Source: Candidatus Zixiibacteriota bacterium (GTDB taxonomy: Bacteria > Zixibacteria > MSB-5A5 > GN15 > FEB-12). From it: a DNA stretch of 5,517 nt. Positions 4,314-5,517 of this stretch are shown here, one piece after another. The notes beneath the pieces were generated by a model. The model was not told the origin of the DNA and did no database searches. It was given only the letters and a program-made list of their open reading frames with translations. The DNA is taken from the NCBI GenBank assembly GCA_018816665.1, contig JAHIVM010000569.1:1-5517 (forward strand). The letters are read 5' to 3'. Within the stretch, counting starts at the first letter, position 1; each line of letters starts with the position of its first letter. The position numbers and the translations under genes were made by a program.

Positions 4314-5408
4314 TTAGCGACGAATATTGACCTGAGATCGGGCCGTGATTTCGGCCTTCAGGGCCGCCAGACCCAGGTTTTCCTGCGCTGAGACAGGGAA
4401 GCTGGCCGGGCCGTCGATCGGCGCCTGAAACTCCGTGTTGAGGTCAATCTTGTTGTATACCATGAGGTAGGGCAGGCCATCCGCCCCGATTTCGGAGAGT
4501 ACCTGCTGCGTTTGTTTAATCTGATCCACAAACTTGCTGTCGGCGCAATCAACTACATGCAGAAGCAGGTCCGCCAGGGCCACTTCTTCCAGGGTCGACT
4601 TAAACGACTCCACCAATTGATGAGGCAGCTTTTTGATGAAGCCAACCGTGTCGGAAAAAACGATTTTGCAGGGATAGCCCGCCGACATCACCCGGGTGGT
4701 TGAATCCAGGGTGGTGAACAGCTTGTCCGCCGTCTGGATACCGGCTTTAGTCAGCAGGTTGAACAAGGTAGACTTGCCCGCATTGGTGTAGCCCACCAGG
4801 GCGATTTTGAACAGGTTCTGACGTTGCTTCCGCTGAGTGTTGCGCTGGACCGAAAGCCGGGCCAGCTTACGCTGCAGGTGACCGATTTTCGTACGGATTT
4901 GGCGACGGTCTATTTCGAGCTGCGTTTCACCCGGACCCTTGGCGCCGATTCCGCCGTACTGACGGGAGAAGTGAACCCAGGCGCCGGTGAGGCGAGGCAG
5001 CGTGTATTCGAGCTGGGCGAGTTCCACCTGTAAACGCGAGGCGGCTGTGCGGGCACCGGATGCAAAAATGTCCAGGATAAGGATGGGCCGGTCGATTACC
5101 TTGGCCTCGAGGGCGCGCTCAAGATTGCGCTGCTGAGCCGGACTTAGTTGATCGTCGAAGATGACACAATTGATCTCACTGTCGGCCAGACGTTCTTTCA
5201 GTTCGTCCACCAGACCGCGCCCGATGTAATAGGCGGGATCGGGTTTGTGCCGAACTTGAATGCGCTGATCAACAACATCCGCGCCGGCGGTATTGGCCAG
5301 GCGGTGCAATTCGGAAAGCGAATCCGCGATTTCCTGTTTCTGCAGGGAGTTGTTGGCCAGTCCGACCAGGAGAGCTTTTTCGCGCTCGGGTTTACCGTAT
5401 TCGATCAT
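4314..5408 (-). CDS. hflX: Ribosome-associated GTPase HflX, short C-terminus
   Basis: HflX binds the 50S subunit and splits or rescues stalled 70S ribosomes under heat and other stress. Numbered from ATG 5408 (364 residues), the N-terminal HflX domain includes Y-Y-I-G-R-G (60-65), I-F-D-D-Q-L-S-P-A-Q-Q-R-N-L-E (83-97) and G-P-G-E-T-Q-L-E-I-D-R-R (158-169). A basic coiled helix region (about 165-197) follows. The GTPase has G1 G-Y-T-N-A-G-K-S-T (206-214), G2 threonines in F-T-T-L-D (231-235), G3 D-T-V-G-F (253-257), G4 N-K-I-D (319-322) and G5 S-A (340-341). Only 23 residues follow G5, whereas E. coli HflX (426 residues) has a further domain of about 60; a short archaeal form exists. ATG 5408 matches the usual family start. 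An upstream TTG at 5435 would add nine residues. Neither has a strong ribosome site. It heads a run of minus-strand genes. Confidence 0.96.
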   Translation of the reverse strand: MIEYGKPEREKALLVGLANNSLQKQEIADSLSELHRLANTAGADVVDQRIQVRHKPDPAYYIGRGLVDELKERLADSEINCVIFDDQLSPAQQRNLERALEAKVIDRPILILDIFASGARTAASRLQVELAQLEYTLPRLTGAWVHFSRQYGGIGAKGPGETQLEIDRRQIRTKIGHLQRKLARLSVQRNTQRKQRQNLFKIALVGYTNAGKSTLFNLLTKAGIQTADKLFTTLDSTTRVMSAGYPCKIVFSDTVGFIKKLPHQLVESFKSTLEEVALADLLLHVVDCADSKFVDQIKQTQQVLSEIGADGLPYLMVYNKIDLNTEFQAPIDGPASFPVSAQENLGLAALKAEITARSQVNIRR

Positions 5409-5475
5409 TACCTGAAGATACGCAGGAAGAGACAAAAAAGCTCAAGGAAAATTGTGGGGGTACACTCAATCGAAT

Positions 5476-5514
5476 CCCGCCATCAAGCTGCCTGCGCGCC
5501 GCCGGCGTGGCGGG
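5476..5514. repeat. Inverted repeat at the window edge upstream of hflX
   Basis: CCCGCCA (5476-5482) is matched exactly by TGGCGGG (5508-5514) across a GC-rich 25-base spacer. It could be a stem at the end of a neighbouring gene or a protein site. No U-run follows on the minus strand, and what lies beyond the window is unknown. Confidence 0.3.
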
Positions 5515-5517
5515 TCA

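Noticed and set aside
5409..5435. hflX start at TTG 5435
   Set aside because: It adds nine residues not expected from the family. ATG 5408 places the conserved A-L-L-V strand at nearly the same distance from the start as in E. coli HflX. The choice is not firm, because neither start has a strong ribosome site.
1..5517. Mobile elements, CRISPR arrays, tRNA or rRNA genes, toxin-antitoxin or phage genes
   Set aside because: No transposase or integrase motifs, no regularly spaced repeats, no tRNA T-loop signature and no phage-like frames were seen on either strand.

Overview
The window is a gene-dense piece of a moderately GC-rich bacterial chromosome. The genes look ordinary and chromosomal, with no phage, insertion-sequence, CRISPR, tRNA or rRNA signal. 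Fe-S proteins of anaerobe type, a Crp/Fnr regulator of the DNR/HcpR kind, an energy-coupling-factor (ECF) substrate component and a lone receiver protein together suggest an anaerobic or facultative bacterium. A deltaproteobacterial-like lineage or an uncultured FCB/Zixibacteria-like lineage would fit, but the sequence alone does not settle the phylum.

Layout: positions 1-537 (minus strand) hold the first 179 codons of uvrA, cut by the window edge. A 275-base divergent intergenic region (538-812) carries a candidate uvrA promoter with an overlapping inverted repeat, a possible structured segment, and a good promoter for the next gene that would give a leaderless mRNA. Positions 813-1953 (plus strand) form a two-gene unit: a class I SAM-dependent methyltransferase followed by an ECF transporter S component. 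A strong hairpin terminator at 1957-2003, oriented for the minus strand, separates this unit from five consecutive minus-strand genes.

Read in transcription order (high to low coordinate), the minus-strand genes are: hflX, a ribosome-associated GTPase lacking most of the usual C-terminal domain; a receiver-only response regulator; a Crp/Fnr-family regulator; a two-cluster ferredoxin-like Fe-S protein with an extra Cys-containing C-terminal domain; and a small CDGSH [2Fe-2S] protein. The most interesting part is the regulator/Fe-S block. A near-perfect TTGAC-N4-GTCA palindrome lies between the regulator and the Fe-S gene. It is centred 41.5 bases upstream of the start inferred from a suitably placed -10 hexamer. 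The regulator's recognition helix (E-T-L-S-R) is the type that reads TTGA half-sites. This suggests a small self-contained module in which the regulator activates the Fe-S gene, plausibly in response to redox or nitrosative signals.

All eight genes are supported by clear family motifs. Uncertain points are the start codons of hflX and the S component, the substrate of the S component and methyltransferase, and the signal sensed by the regulator.
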